Source of the DNA: Blasia pusilla
Taxonomy: Eukaryota; Marchantiophyta; Marchantiopsida; Blasiales
DNA length: 64,000 bases
Assembly: GCA_050084515.1 (NCBI GenBank)
Contig: CM114273.1
Location: 41,850,001 to 41,914,000 of the forward strand
Reading direction: 5' to 3'
In this document: piece after piece, positions 35,501 to 52,845 of the stretch
How the letters are laid out: each line of letters opens with the position of its first letter
Position numbering within the stretch: the stretch's first letter is position 1
The notes under the pieces: model-generated
What the model saw: only the letters and a program-made list of their open reading frames with translations
Database searches by the model: none
What the model was told of the DNA's origin: nothing
Made by a program: the position numbers and the translations under genes

Positions 35501-36100
35501 TTGGAGGAAAATTTAATCCCTCTTTTGGGAAAAAAAGTTATCAAAATAAGTGATTTTCTTTTATTTATTGATAAAATAGGATTGGAAAAAAGATAAATTA
35601 AAATTTCAAAACTAAGAAAAAAAATATATGAAAAATTATACGAAATTAGATGATTTAAAAAATAAATTTTCATATTTTTTTAAAATTAAACTTTAATCAT
35701 AGTGTGCCTTCCCATTTCCAAATGGGAATTTTTTCATTCCCAAAAGTTACAAGTCACTATTAATTACGCTTCTACAATTAAATTTTTTATTTATTTAGAG
35801 TATGCAAGACGTCTACACATACGTAATAATTACTAGTTAAAATAATTTTTTTCTCCACTTCTATCACGCGTTAGTACCTCTAGCTGGGCCGCATACTCTC
35901 GTTTCCATGGCCATATAACTCTCCGTATTGAACCCTAAACGTGGGGAAGAACCCGGCATGGGATGACATGGCAGTGGCTGGTGGCACCACGTAAGCAGGC
36001 CGTCTTCGCACTCGTCTTCATTCCTTTGTTTGCTGTGAACTCTCTATTTCTCTCACTCTGTTCGTCGTCTCTGAGTTGATGAAAAGTGTGTGCAGGCGAT
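32550..36100. other. Very AT-rich intergenic DNA
   Basis: No gene is recognised. It contains the 34-bp palindrome at 34425-34458, a GAGAGTGTCCTTTCATTTTG stretch near 34276 resembling the Helitron-like copies at 29076, and many short A/T runs. Confidence 0.5.
34425..34458. repeat. 34-bp perfect palindrome
   Basis: TGCATCAACTATCATG is followed by TA and then CATGATAGTTGATGCA. Every base pairs with its partner, and the centre is TGTACA. Confidence 0.95.
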
Positions 36101-36631
36101 TGGGAGCGCTGCGGCAAAATCGATGGAAATGGTGATATGGAAGCGATGGCTGAAGTGGTTTCCGAGAGCCTACTCCCCTCTCCTGCCTACCGGAGGCTGG
36201 AGCCGCTTGGAATCCGTTGTTTCTGCAGTGAATGAATGATCTTGGCTGGCGGCGTCGGCGTCGGCGTGCGAGGGTTTAAGGGGTTTGCGCGGGGAATCGG
36301 TGAATTTCTGGTTTGTTGGAGATGGTACGGGGGGCGAGGTAGGACGTTTGGGATGGAGGAGAGGGGAGTGGCTCAGCGGGGCCGGAATTTGAAGCTGTAA
36401 GAGCTCGGAGGGAAGAAGAATGAGGGGCGTTGATGATGATGATTGCATGGCGAGTGTGTGTTGAGGTATGGTGAGGCTCGGAGCTGTAAGTTTTGACATT
36501 TTTGTTTGGCAATGGCGAGGAAATTAGGTCAATTAAGCTGACACAGGCATGTGCTCGGCCTTCTTTGCAGATAGTGTGATTCCGGGCGTCGTAATTGGTG
36601 CTGCTATTCCGGTGCGTGCGTGCGATTCTCA

Positions 36632-41563
<4,932 letters not shown>

Positions 41564-42420
41564 GATTAGAGTTTACCAACAGATAGTGAAGTAGAGAGAT
41601 GAACTTGGAAGATGTGATCCGGGTCTCATTCGGTAGGTGCCCCTTGCCCTCTGCAGCAATGTATTTGTGGTTACCAAGCTGGGGTTTACTTTTATCCACT
41701 ATGTGTCATGTCTGGACAATTCGTGGTCTAAGAGTACCTGGCTCTGCCACTTAAAGATAGAATCCTATGGCTGGAAATCGGGGCTTGTAAGGGTGGGTGG
41801 TGCATTGAGAACGTTGCAGGCGATTCAGAAAGGCATCTGGGAGTTTTGTAGTAGACAAGGTGGCCATGTTCGAAGGGTTGAAGCCAAAATGACCATCTGA
41901 TAGCTGCCGATTCAAAAGGATATAGATTTCATCCTCCTTCCCGGGACCCTGGACTAATGCAAACAGCAGATTTTCTGAGCCGTGATCTAGAGCTGAGAAG
42001 GCAATGATAGATTACTAAGTCATGTACTGCAGCACTTTGGTGGTAATATATCCTGAATTATGGTGTAGCCCTAGGGTGCAGACTTCATCTCGCTCATCTG
42101 TTTCAAGGGAATGGAACTGTCTATGGTGTGCAATCTCTCTATCTGAAAGCACTACTTCCACTTGCTGCCTTTCAGTTCTGTGCTTCCACAATCCACAGAA
42201 GTCTCCCATCTCATGTTCCATAGAAATGAGAGTCATCTCACGTATTCTGTATTAATAATTCCCACTTTCATAGCATGTGACCCATCAGAAGACATCAGAG
42301 TCAGCACATGGACCCCCCCCCCCGGTTCACCAAACATTATCCATTATCCATGAGTTAATGCACCCGGAATCCTCACATGGGGACTACATATGCCTTTTTC
42401 CCATTGCCCCCGGACAAGAA
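41564..42420. other. TGS1 3' flank
   Basis: No gene. A poly-C run at 42308-42319 lies about 100 bp before the tRNA gene. Confidence 0.5.
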
Positions 42421-42492
42421 GCTTCCGTAGCATAGTGGTAGTGCGTTCGCTTCGTAAGCGAAAGGTCGCGAGTTCAATTCTCGCCGGGAGCT
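42421..42492 (+). tRNA. tRNA-Thr (anticodon CGU)
   Basis: A full cloverleaf folds without gaps: acceptor GCTTCCG/CGGGAGC (one T-G pair), D arm GCAT...GTGC with loop AGTGGTA, anticodon arm TTCGC-TTCGTAA-GCGAA, five-base variable loop, T arm GCGAG-TTCAATT-CTCGC. Loop positions 34-36 are CGT, which decodes ACG threonine. No intron and no encoded CCA. A TTTTT run right after the gene (42492-42496) should end RNA polymerase III transcription. Confidence 0.97.
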
Positions 42493-42725
42493 TTTTCCCC
42501 CTCTAATGACATCCGTCTCCAGTCTCCACTAGTCTAGAGACGGTAGTTTGAGGGAGTCTCGGCGTCCGTATGACTGGACACCGAGGTCACCGGGCGCCCG
42601 CAGTCCGGGAGCTTTTTGCCTCCAATGACATCCGTCTCCAGCCCCTGCTAGTTTAGAGAAGGTAGCTTGGGGATTCCAGCATGTAGAGGAGCCTCGGTGT
42701 CCGTATGACTGGACAACGAGGTTGC
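42485..42725 (+). repeat. Tandem duplication that includes the tRNA-Thr 3' end
   Basis: Two copies of about 110-120 bp start CGGGAGCTTTTT, the last tRNA bases plus terminator, at 42485 and 42606. Each continues AATGACATCCGTCTCCAG, then CTAGTYTAGAGA, and ends GTCCGTATGACTGGACA-CGAGGT. Confidence 0.85.
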
Positions 42726-43108
42726 CGGTATAGGCGGCGTCAACTGCCAAAATTCTACGCACGCGTTGAGTCGGGAGTTACTGCTGTCCGGAGCCGTCTG
42801 TCAACAACGATAAACACTCGCAAGCTCCGGCCTTCGGCATTCTCCTGTCAGAACTTAACAAAGAATTCGTTACTTTTGTCTGCAGTCCGTCGGGCGTCAC
42901 AACACTCGCTTCGTCGGACTTACTCTGGAGTCCGGAATACTCCGCCCCAGAGCCGAAAAGTCATCTATGGACATAGCACAAGCCCCCTCCTTTTCGCTTT
43001 TTAACCGACATAACCATCACAAGTTCCCTGTTTTCAGTATCGGTATAGTAAGAGGGGAACGAACTCCGACGTGTTCAGTAATGTCCAGAGCAGCTCAGTC
43101 AACGAAGC

Positions 43109-43463
43109 ACGTATCACAAGTCCCCTCCTTTCGGATTTTTCACCGGCGTATCCAACAGAAGTTCTTACGATTTCAGCGTTTTCACCGGCATACCTATAAC
43201 AAGTCCCCTGCTTTCGGCTTTTTCACCGGCATATCCAACACGAGTTCTATGCATTCAGCGCTTTCACCGGCATGTCCAACACAAGTTCTATGTTTTCAGC
43301 GTTTTCACCGGCATATCCAACACAAGTTCTCTGCCTTCAGCGTTTTCACCGGCATATCTATCACACGTTCTCTGCTTTCAGCGTTCTCACCGGCATATCT
43401 ATCACAAGTTCTCTGCTTTCAGCGTTCTCATCGGCATAGCTATCACAAGCTCTCTGCTTTCAG
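43109..43463 (+). repeat. 41-bp minisatellite
   Basis: About eight to nine contiguous copies of TTTTCACCGGCATATCCAAC followed by ACAAGTTCTCTGCTTTCAGCG, period 41. An isolated related unit lies at about 43000-43038. Later copies share TATCTATCAC instead of TATCCAACAC, so variants spread along the array. One frame stays open through it by chance of composition. Confidence 0.93.
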
Positions 43464-44305
43464 GTTTGGACTGACAAGAACTTGAAAACTATATATCCAC
43501 TTTATTATAAAATAAACCTCAGAAGAGTACAAAGAAAATTAATGACAACTCCAAAAAGAGCCTGTTTACGGTCCAGTTCCGACTGACATCGCGACATTTG
43601 TGCTTTTGGACTTGGAAACTAAGGGCCCACGCACGAAAGTCAACTAGGAACACGTCACAAGTCCCTTGCTTTAAGCATTCGTCGAGGAAACGTCCTCTCT
43701 CATAGCCGGTGGGCCAGGGTCGGGAGAGTTTTTCCATGGGACCCACATCACTGCCGGGAATTTCTCATCAGAAACAATAATTACAGTTTTCTGATAAGTT
43801 ATTAAAAAAAAAACATAAATCCACTCTGGAGGTCATCAAAATAAAACGGAAATCCTGCGTTTTGACCTATCTTGAGATATGGGGTTACTAGTAAAATTAG
43901 TATAGGACCCTGGTTTTTGGGTTTTTTAACGACATATTAAAAAATTATCATGACATAGATAATAGTAACATGGCATGGAATTGATTGTGGAGAGTAGAAT
44001 AAAGATAACATTGCATGACGAGCAAAATAATCAGATGGGACACAACCCACAAATAAACCAATCACATTCAATACTAATAGTACCATAGTGGATCTCCAAG
44101 TGGGGAGCTCCCACTCTAGTGAGTCTTTCTCGTTTAGTACAAGAAATGTGCAAGGCACAAAACATAACTTCTATCAAGCAATAATGAATTAAACTATGAA
44201 CCTTATAAAATAGATCATACGTGCTCTACTTAGTTCCTAAGTGTTTTCTATTTTACTTTGCAATCAAAATAAAGCGCATGATGTGCACGAAAGGAGAATG
44301 CATGC
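43464..44305. other. Intergenic DNA, no gene seen
   Basis: No exon is supported; the 43600-43740 part is GC-richer than the rest. Confidence 0.5.
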
Positions 44306-44710
44306 ACTAGTAAAATGAGCTCTTCTATCATAACACTTTTGAACTCTTTAAAGTTGACATGAAAATAAAGGAAGAAACAAACACTAGTATTCTTTAAGGC
44401 CCTTCTATCATAACACTTTTTCACTCTTTATAATTGACAAGAAGATAACAAAACACTAGTATTGTTCAAGGCCTTCTATCACAGCGCTTTTCACCTCTTT
44501 AAACTTGACATGAAAATAAATAAATAAATAAATAAATTCGAGTTTTGCTGAAGGCCTTTCTCACAGCACTTTTTAACCGTGTTAAATTGACATAAAAATA
44601 AATAAATAAATACTAGTTTGGTTGAAGGCCTTTCTCTCATAGCACTTTTTAACTCCTTGAAACTGACATGAAAGGAAGGAAAAAAAAAAAAACACTAGTA
44701 TTTAAAGCCC
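44306..44710 (+). repeat. ACTAGT-headed minisatellite
   Basis: Five units of about 70-85 bp, usually starting ACTAGT (44306, 44382, about 44455, an ACTAGT-less unit about 44540, 44611), with a final half unit near 44694. Each holds AAGGCCTTTCTCTCATAGCA, then CTTTTTAACTC...TTGACATGAAAATAAA with a variable (AAAT)n tail. Confidence 0.85.
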
Positions 44711-47700
44711 TTGAGTACAGTTACTCATGCGGAAGCCTCTGGAAACAGAGAAGAGAAGAGAGACAAACGCGACGCGATGATGAGATGCAAATCGAACTAG
44801 AGACACGTACGCTGAGTCAATTTACGCTCGTGAGGTGCTCAATGAATTCTTCGCTGTCTTCATTGTTCTCCCCGGAATTCTCTCTTGATGCTTTCGTGTC
44901 GTGATTCGTTCGTGTCTTGATGCTTATCTTGATTTGAGATGTGTAGAATGGAAGAAGATATTGCGGAGGGAGCGAATGGCTTGAATTGCAAGCGGCGCAA
45001 GATATGGAGGGCAATCGTTGGGAGCGAGGCAGCGTTGTTCACGTGCAGGCAAGCAAGCTATTGTAAGCGAAGTTGACCTGTCGAAATGGACCGGGTCTTT
45101 CCTGCGGCATACGCTGGATCGTCTCGTGTGAGGGTGCGGTGGTTTCTTGTGAGGGCTTGAGAGTCATGGAGAATGACGGATGCTGTTGTGTTCCGGTTGG
45201 AACGTGGAGTTCTGACGGGCTTTTGGCAGGGTCTTTTGTGGCGGTTTCAAGTGTAGGGCTTTGCGCGTCGTGACTTCTGTAGGGATTGAATTCACATGGC
45301 GCCTCGAGATGGCCGAGTCTCTAGAGTGTCAATGCAGTGCATTTGCTACAATTTCCGATGGTAATGCTCATCTTTACCTATGTATCTATGTGTCTATCGC
45401 TTTAGTTGAGTCTGCAATGTCGATGGCGCGCCAGAAGATTCGGATAAACGTAGATGTTGTTCACGGAAGAAATGGCTGACTGAAACTTGCACGGCTTGTC
45501 AAGGAATAGTCACCAAGGAATAAAGGCATCAGAAGCTCCCATCAATGGTGAACTCGGAGACACGGACTGACACGCGACTGGTACATTATCGTTAGTAGAA
45601 CTTGTCGTTCACGAGGAAACTCGGCTCTGGAGTATTTAACGCCATCCTTCACAGTTTCACAATCATCGGTGACCTTTGTTCGCTGATGATCCGAGTAGTT
45701 CGGACAGGGGCGACTTCAAACCTTGATGACTACTTATCGAAGCTAGGAGCGATCCATGGCACTGCAACTTTGTTCTATTTTAATTCTTGTGACGAAACGA
45801 TTCATTACTCCCTGCTTTACTGATCACGCGGAAGATTAGTAGCACTTGCCTGTCGTTCTTCGCACAGATTTTGCAAGATTGATCACCTGCAATGCTTTTC
45901 CCTTCCCCTTCAATTAATTTGCTCTTGGCCTCGCAGCGTCCAGATATATTGCGAGTTTCTCTTCTAACACGTTCCTGTGTGCAGTCCTCCGTGGATCATT
46001 ATCAACATCGGATGCCAAAAAGCTCGAGGCTGGAAGCATTTATCAAACAGATCCGGAGATGAGGCTTTGTCCGTGTAAAGCTTCTCCTTCTCAGGGAGTG
46101 AGCCAGGGAGAAAACGAGCGATGACGCTCGTACATTCACCAGCGTCGCTATGCGAACACGGATCTGAGAGCTTAGACGTTTCTGGAAATGGCTTTCTCCC
46201 TGAGATTGAGAATCTCTACGCGTAGATGGCTCGGAAGATGCTTGTGCAGAAATCTGAATCATAACTGCGCAATGTTTGTGATCCATTAAGATCTCATCGA
46301 CTTTGGTTAGTTTGCGCTCCATATTCTTATATGTCATGACACGATGCAGGTATCTAGTGTCATTGCTCCTCCGTCGGGTCTACCTATCTACTACAATCCA
46401 ATCTACTTCCAGAATGCTTGTGAATGTATGACTTCTCCGCCGTGGGCCTTTTTCACAAGCTACAGAGGTTCCAAATTTTGACGATCATTGACAAACGTAT
46501 TCATGAGTGCCAGCAGCACAACATCATTTCGACTTCAGTCCTCCTCGCGCGTTATGTTCAAACTGTGGAATCTTAAGGTATGCCTCCGCTTTCTGTCCAC
46601 GGAGCCCATGCCTCTCTTTCCACTGCATCTAAATACTCTTGAATTCTTACCCTGCATCATCTCGTGAAACCGGTGAATTCCCTCCCCAAAATCAACGACA
46701 TCGTATCTCCTGGAGCTGTTATCCTGTTGCAGTAAGTAGCTTGGATTCATTGTCCATGCTTCAGACCTGCTGGCACTGCACTGGTGACTAAATTTTTTTG
46801 AAGATCCTGATCAGGTCGGGGTGCTTATATGACGAGAGCTATGGTAACCGTGCAATCGGTTGATTTGGCTCTCGCGTAAACAACTCCGTTTTGATAATGG
46901 CTTGAAAGCTTATGTTTCACGAATTTCAAAAATATGATATCTAGATTACTCTAGTCTAGTCTAGTCTACTCTACTTCAAGCGCAATGACTCCAATTTGGT
47001 GGGGTTTGAAAGCTTGTGATCACGAATTTTAAGACTCTTCTTATAGCTAGATTAGTCTACTTCAAGGGTTATACTTCAGGTTGATGGTGGCTTTGAAGCA
47101 TGTCATCACGAATTTTGAAAGAATGATTGCTAGATGGTAATCATTCTTTGCAATCTAGTAGACTACTCTAGCAATCATTTTTTGCTTTCTGGTAACTTTC
47201 GTTCTCCAACTAGCTCTCATAAAGTGGATTTTGTACATAAAGCTTCAAATCAATTGTCCACAAATGGCATAGCAAGAAAGGTGGTCAAGAAATTGTCAAC
47301 AAAGTCACTCATTTGGCAAGTCCTTGTATGTGGCTCAAATACGTTCTCCCCTATATGTACCGTTACAACTCAAAGAGTCCATCTCCAGCTTCATAGTCAT
47401 CCTATGTAAATCTTCCGACTTGAATTCATCATCAAATCATGAGGCTTCTATGTTGTCCAAGAGGAGCAGATTCATAGAAACCGGCAGCATCTAAAAGGAG
47501 ATTAAAGATATATGTATCTAATGGGTAAAAGTGAAAGTTGTGCTTGGAATTTGATCTCGTTTTGTAGATTTCAGCAAGCACCTCATTATGCATTATGTTT
47601 GCAATACCATAATGATGTTGTCTAACACAAAAGGACTGTAAAACTTCAATAGAAAATAGGATGGGAAACCCAATAAGATACAAACGAGGGGAGCATAGAG

Positions 47701-47900
47701 AGCCAAAATCGGCCCCTAAGAGATAGAAGGGGGCCTCCCCTCCTAACGATCAAAATCACCAACAACACAGACAATATTAGCAACACCTAGAGAACTATGG
47801 CTACTACTAAGTGGGCCTCTAGCATAGGCGTCTCCAACCACCCGAGCTCGTCGTAAAAGCCCATTTGTCTGGGCATGTTGTAAAATTATGGAGATCTGTT
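44711..47900. other. GC-richer unassigned region, then AT-rich DNA
   Basis: 44750-46750 has gene-like base composition but only short frames that I do not recognise. One starts at 44948 (MEEDIAEGANGLNCKRRKIW) and another at 45602; neither has convincing splice partners. Around 46949-46975 there is a short TAGTC repeat. From about 46900 the sequence is AT-rich with no gene. Confidence 0.35.
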
Positions 47901-47904
47901 ACCT

Positions 47905-48539
47905 ATAATAAAGTATTGTAGTATCTAAGGACAATCCATTTTTCGACTGGAGATGATGGGCGTAATCCGTAAGGAACGAGTCAAACCTCTCAACACAGAT
48001 AAGGGAATCCCGCATGGAGTAGTGCCTCTCTCTCTCTATGTACATGGAAGCCACTCCCCCGAGTAATAGAGAACATAATATCCTGCACTGCATCGTGAGT
48101 GGCAATCCTCTCACCCCAAACTGGGCACCGTGCCAAATGCACACCAAGTGGATTCAGACTCCCGTGACACTCGCAATATGTCGAACCAACCACCGATGGT
48201 TGGGGCAGGCCGAGTCAGAACCACATCGCTGTAGTGTAGGTAAGTGGTGCGATGCGGAAAGCCATGATGAGGGGACGAGCCCCCCCCCACCCATGAGTCT
48301 GCCCCGTTTCCGGAGCAAGAGCGAATACGGGCCCGAACCTCCATGGGGATATTCCTATTCGACATAGTAGCTTCAAAGTGGGCTTCCATCAAAGAAGATT
48401 GGAGCCCAGACTGTCCGGAGGTAACTAGGGAAGAGAAAGTGGGAAGAATTGCTCTGGCCTCAACAAGAAGGGAGTCTCTACAAGCTGTGAGTGCCACCAA
48501 AACGGACAAGTCCTTTCTTAGGACGGACATGGGTTCCAA
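47905..48539 (-). pseudogene. LINE-type reverse transcriptase C-terminal relic
   Basis: Minus-strand frames overlap in the order expected of one protein: HRTTYLHYSDVVLTRPAPTI, WFDILRVSRESEST, then in another frame YCECHGSLNPLGVHLARCP, ERIATHDAVQDIMFSI and GFHVHREREALLHAGFPYLC. The pattern CxC...GxHxxxC followed by R/HDxVxD and GFxVxRE resembles the zinc-binding tail of non-LTR retrotransposon polymerases. At least two frame changes show that it is dead. Nothing resembling the catalytic core is left nearby. Confidence 0.5.
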
Positions 48540-48954
48540 GAGGTGGGACCCATATTTTTAGGCCATGATAGAAGGCAAAGCAAGGATGAGAGGAGCAATG
48601 AGGGTGGAGGGAGGAAGAAACGAAGGAGTATGGAACACCGAGGCAAGTAAGGGGAATGAGAAAGAAGAAAAAGGTGGGGCCTATACGGAGAAGTCCTTTC
48701 ATAGGACAGACATAAGTCCACGAACACGGACTTTGTCCACATACAACCTTGGTTGACTCTCTATGCGGTCGACGCGATAGAACTCTAACTACGTCGAAAT
48801 AAGATATGACACTATTGAATTGTGACAAAAATTGTAGGATGTCATGCGATTTGTAGAAGAGAAAAGTACTTTCGTATTGTGTAATATGAATACTTGTTAT
48901 AATGCATATTTTAATTATATAAGAATGTGTATAAGGATGAAATCCGCCATATTC

Positions 48955-49312
48955 CAATGCACGGATAGATCCACATATATACAGAAATAAACTCATGCAT
49001 GAACATTGACACCATACAATCAAAATCGAATAAAAAATGGCTCATATGGCCAACTTCACTCTTGAATCTACATTGTAATATCAAGCCACATCCATTTTTT
49101 GCTATGAAGAAATCCAGACTCTAGCATCCTAGTTTCTACCAAACACTAAGCAAGAGAGCTGCTCCTAAGCCTCAACATGAGAAAGATGGCTTGTGAAAGC
49201 CCTCTCTCCCTCTCTTATACCCTTGGAAAGAAGCAAAATCTTTTTCCCCAAAAACAATCCTCCAAACAGTAATCTGCATGCACGCATGGATTATGTAGTG
49301 ATCATTGACTCT
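48955..49312 (+). repeat. LTR-like repeat, copy 3, 5'-truncated
   Basis: It shares with copies 1 and 2 the order GGATAGATCCACATATAT, CTCTTGAATCTACAT, AGCAAGAGAGCTGCTCC, CAACATGAGAAAGATGGCTT and CTTATACCCTTGGAAAGAAG. It ends where another LTR-like start, TGTCGTAGAAATAC, begins at 49313. Confidence 0.6.
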
Positions 49313-52165
49313 GTCGTAGAAATACAATTCGCTGCCAACATACATCAATTGTCATGCACACAAATATCTAAGATCCATCTACATATGAATCTTAACATCT
49401 CTATACATGAACAACTGGACAACCCCAATTAGAAAGTTGAATATGAATTGTAATCTTTGATGAAATCTGCAATCAACTGTGCTTCATCCAAACAACCATA
49501 TTCATGAATAAGATACACACTGTTTTAATAGCAAGAGAAAGTGTACACAAGGACTCCCAAAATGTATATGATCTTCAATCAATCCTAGTTCACTCTTCAA
49601 AAGAGAATCCAGGCTCAATACATATAAGCTGCATTATATCATGGACCCCAACATGGGTATGATCCTAAGGAAACACGTCCATTGTGTTAGGAGCGTGACT
49701 TTCTTACGATTTTCCTTGTGGGCTATTTTTTTCATGTGACATGTTGACCGAGTTGTCATGCAAGATGAGGTGTAGGGTGAGATAGTATCGAGGCTTTAGA
49801 GGGGTCTTGGACTTCCCTATTTTGAGAGGTCAAATATGACATGCTCTTAGAAGGTGACCTACGAGTGTATGTTACCCTTCCCTTTACGGGGAGTGGCAAC
49901 CTTGGAGAGGTTGACCCTCCTAGCCATGCATGGCTCCACTTGGACCTATAGGGTCGTGGGTTAGTTGGTAGTTGGTAGTAGGTCTCATGAGGGGACCACA
50001 TGTATAGTTGTTAGGGAGTTAGTAGTACTTAGTACTTGCGTACTACAAGTTGGTAGTGACCTATTAGGAGGAAGATGACATGTGTGTACAGATCATCCAT
50101 GGAGGTGCCGGGGGGATATACCTCAGATGAAGCTCATTTGGGAAAAGACCATCCTCAACCTGGGAAACGTAGTGTAATAGTAGCGGTCTATCCCTAACCA
50201 AAAATCGAGAGCAAAGGAGGGGTGCTACAGTGGCCCAACTCCCTAAAAAAGCCAAAGACGCCACTAACTCATTCAATATAAGACCTACTCCACCAAAGGC
50301 AAAAGTGAAAGTAGTACTTGGAATCGAATCACGTTTTGCCCATTAGACAACGTCACTCAAGTAGAATGCATAATGGGATGCTTGCTGAAACCTAACAAAT
50401 ATGAACCTTAGTTCATGTTTTGTCGGCATGGATTGGAAATTAACTCAAATTTTTGGCGTTCGGTGCTAGGAGAGGAAATCATAACCCTTTCGAGTCCTTT
50501 GAGTTAGATCTTATTATTTTTAATTAAATTCAATATCATAAAGTGAAATATCATATTCAATTTAAAATTTTCATATTTGAACTGTGAATGAGTTTCATAC
50601 AATAATATCTCTTGGGCACAAAAATGAAGAATCATAGCATTTAAAAGTGAAATATCAATGCATTTGGATTGGAAATTTGTGTGGGGATTAAATGACATGA
50701 GCTCAACTAGGTCAATAATGTACATATCCTTTGCAATGATTGTGTACATGGTTTTGTGGTGCTAAGTGGATTCATAGATTTAAGTGGAAAATATCCTTAC
50801 TAAGTCTTTTAGTTATCACTAGCTCAACTCTTAAGTTGAAAAGCACTCTGTTGTCAAAATACCCAAAGAGATTCTCAATTGAAAAATACGAAAGTAAATT
50901 AATACATCATAAAGTATAGGAAATATTTTCATAATATCCAAAGAGATTCTCAACTTAAAAATGAAAAATTAAGTTAATACCTCATAAAATACAAGAAATG
51001 TTGCTCACGTCTAATTTTTTGAATTTGAGTAAATGGTGAATAAATAACTTACCATTGATCCTTGAATGTTACTATGGCTACAATACCTACTACCAGAATA
51101 TGTATTTCTAAGGAAAGCATGGACATTCTTCACTTAGACCTAACTAATTGATTGTTTTCTCCAATGCCATGCAAAAAAGTGTTGAGCTAACGCTAGAGGA
51201 GGCCTTGAAGACAATACTAGTTCCATGAAGATGCACGTTAGACCAAAAGATACTATTTCTCATTTTTTATTCTTTATGGCCTCTATAAGTGAGGTTAGTT
51301 TCAATTTATGCTTTTTGGTGGCTTCATCTCCAGTTTTATCTCTCTCGTTGAATGACCTATCCAGGAGTCCCAAACATGGTAAGCAAGGTCATTAGAATCC
51401 TTGAATTTAAGTAGACATGATAGATTTTTCTCCTACTCATGCGTCGTGCGAATAGACATTGCTACCAACATACAGCGACAATCATAAACACAAGTCTAAG
51501 ATTCATCTAACTATAAATCCTAACATATCTACACATGAATGACTTGACAACCCCAATATAAAGTTGATATGAACTGTTAACTCTAATGAAATTTGCAATC
51601 AATCGTGCTTCATCCAAACATCCATATCAATGATACACGATATTGCAACAGTAGGAGAATGTATGCAAAAAAACTAAATGTGTGTGATCTTTGATCAATC
51701 CCAGCCCACTCTTCAAGAGAGAATCCAAGTTCAATACATGCAAGTTGCACTGTAGCACGAAATCCCAACATGTGTGTGATGCTAAGGAAGATGAACTCTC
51801 AATGAGCTTCATCCGAGGTAAACCCCCCTAGGCACCACCATGGATGACCTGTACACATAGGTAATATCCCTCATAGCAGATCACCAAGGACATGGAGTAC
51901 ACAAGGTATTAACTCTCTAACAACTACACATGTGGTCTTCTCATGAGACCAACTACCAACTAGCCCTCAACCCTATAGGTCCAATTGGCTCCACACAAAG
52001 ATGGGACGGCAACCTCTCCAAGGTTGTCGCTCCTCACAAAGGTAAGGATGACTTACACTCGTAGGTCACCTTCTAAGAGGAGATCACATATGACCTCTCA
52101 AAATAGGGGAGTACAAGAACCCTCTAAGGTCTCGATACTATCTCGCCCTACGCCTCATCTATCAT
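49313..52165. repeat. Mosaic of a direct repeat (block A) and an inverted repeat (block B)
   Basis: Block A (about 49320-49680 and 51445-51795) is a direct repeat starting GCTRCCAACATACA and passing through CATGAACRACTKGACAACCCC and GTGCTTCATCCAAACA. Block B (about 49745-50140 and 51797-52165) is the same sequence in opposite orientation: GATGAAGCTC at 50129-50138 pairs with GAGCTTCATC at 51797-51806, and CCTTGGAGAGGTTG at 49899 pairs with CAACCTCTCCAAGG at 52010. About 1.3 kb of AT-rich DNA without a gene separates the halves. Confidence 0.75.
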
Positions 52166-52845
52166 GATAGGTGTGATGATGCTCTTTTTTGGTTTTGACG
52201 CTCTAAGGTGTCATAAGACCTACCATCATGATAACTATGATGCCTTCATTTTGGGTGAAATTCTATTCAGACCTAGTTAGGGTCATTTTTAGTTCTACTT
52301 AATATTACTTCATGTGACATACTGAGATTACCCATACATGTAGATCACCCTCACTCTTGTCTTCAAGTTGAGCAATAATGTTGAAGAGGTTTCTAATGTT
52401 TTCCATCCTTTGAGTGTATAGTGCTATGAGTCCCTTTGCTTATGTAAGGCTTAGCTCTCCTTGAGATCTAGTGACCTATTTAAGGAAAACCTTCTTCGGT
52501 GTACACACATGACACCTCTCAATCCTTATGAGTTGAACATGAGTATCTCTTTTGGAGAGGGAATATCCTTACATTCCAACTCTAGTATGAAATATTGGTG
52601 AAGAGAATAATATGTACACATGGGTAACATTAAGAAGTTTAAGGTGGAAATACAATATTCTGAGCACCATAAAATTACTAAGAGCTTAACATTTTAATTG
52701 CATGATATAAACATCTACAAACACTTGCTCTCTTTATTTTAAAATCTCATATCATGCTCCAATTTGTTGTTTTGAATTCCATACATCCAAGTTATCACAT
52801 CATCGTTGGCTGATTGTCAAAGTTCTAACGGGTTGACAAGGAAGG

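Noticed and set aside
43109-43463. The regular array as a CRISPR
   Set aside because: Units are contiguous with no unique spacers, and this is plant nuclear DNA.
42967-43485. 172-residue frame as a protein gene
   Set aside because: It is mostly the 41-bp minisatellite read in successive frames; no start context or conserved motif.
44948-45085. MEEDIAEGANGLNCKRRKIW frame as a small gene
   Set aside because: Only about 43 residues, no family, no second exon found; left as unassigned.
49313-52165. A full-length LTR element with these blocks as LTRs
   Set aside because: Block B is inverted between the two sides and no element coding sequence lies between them.
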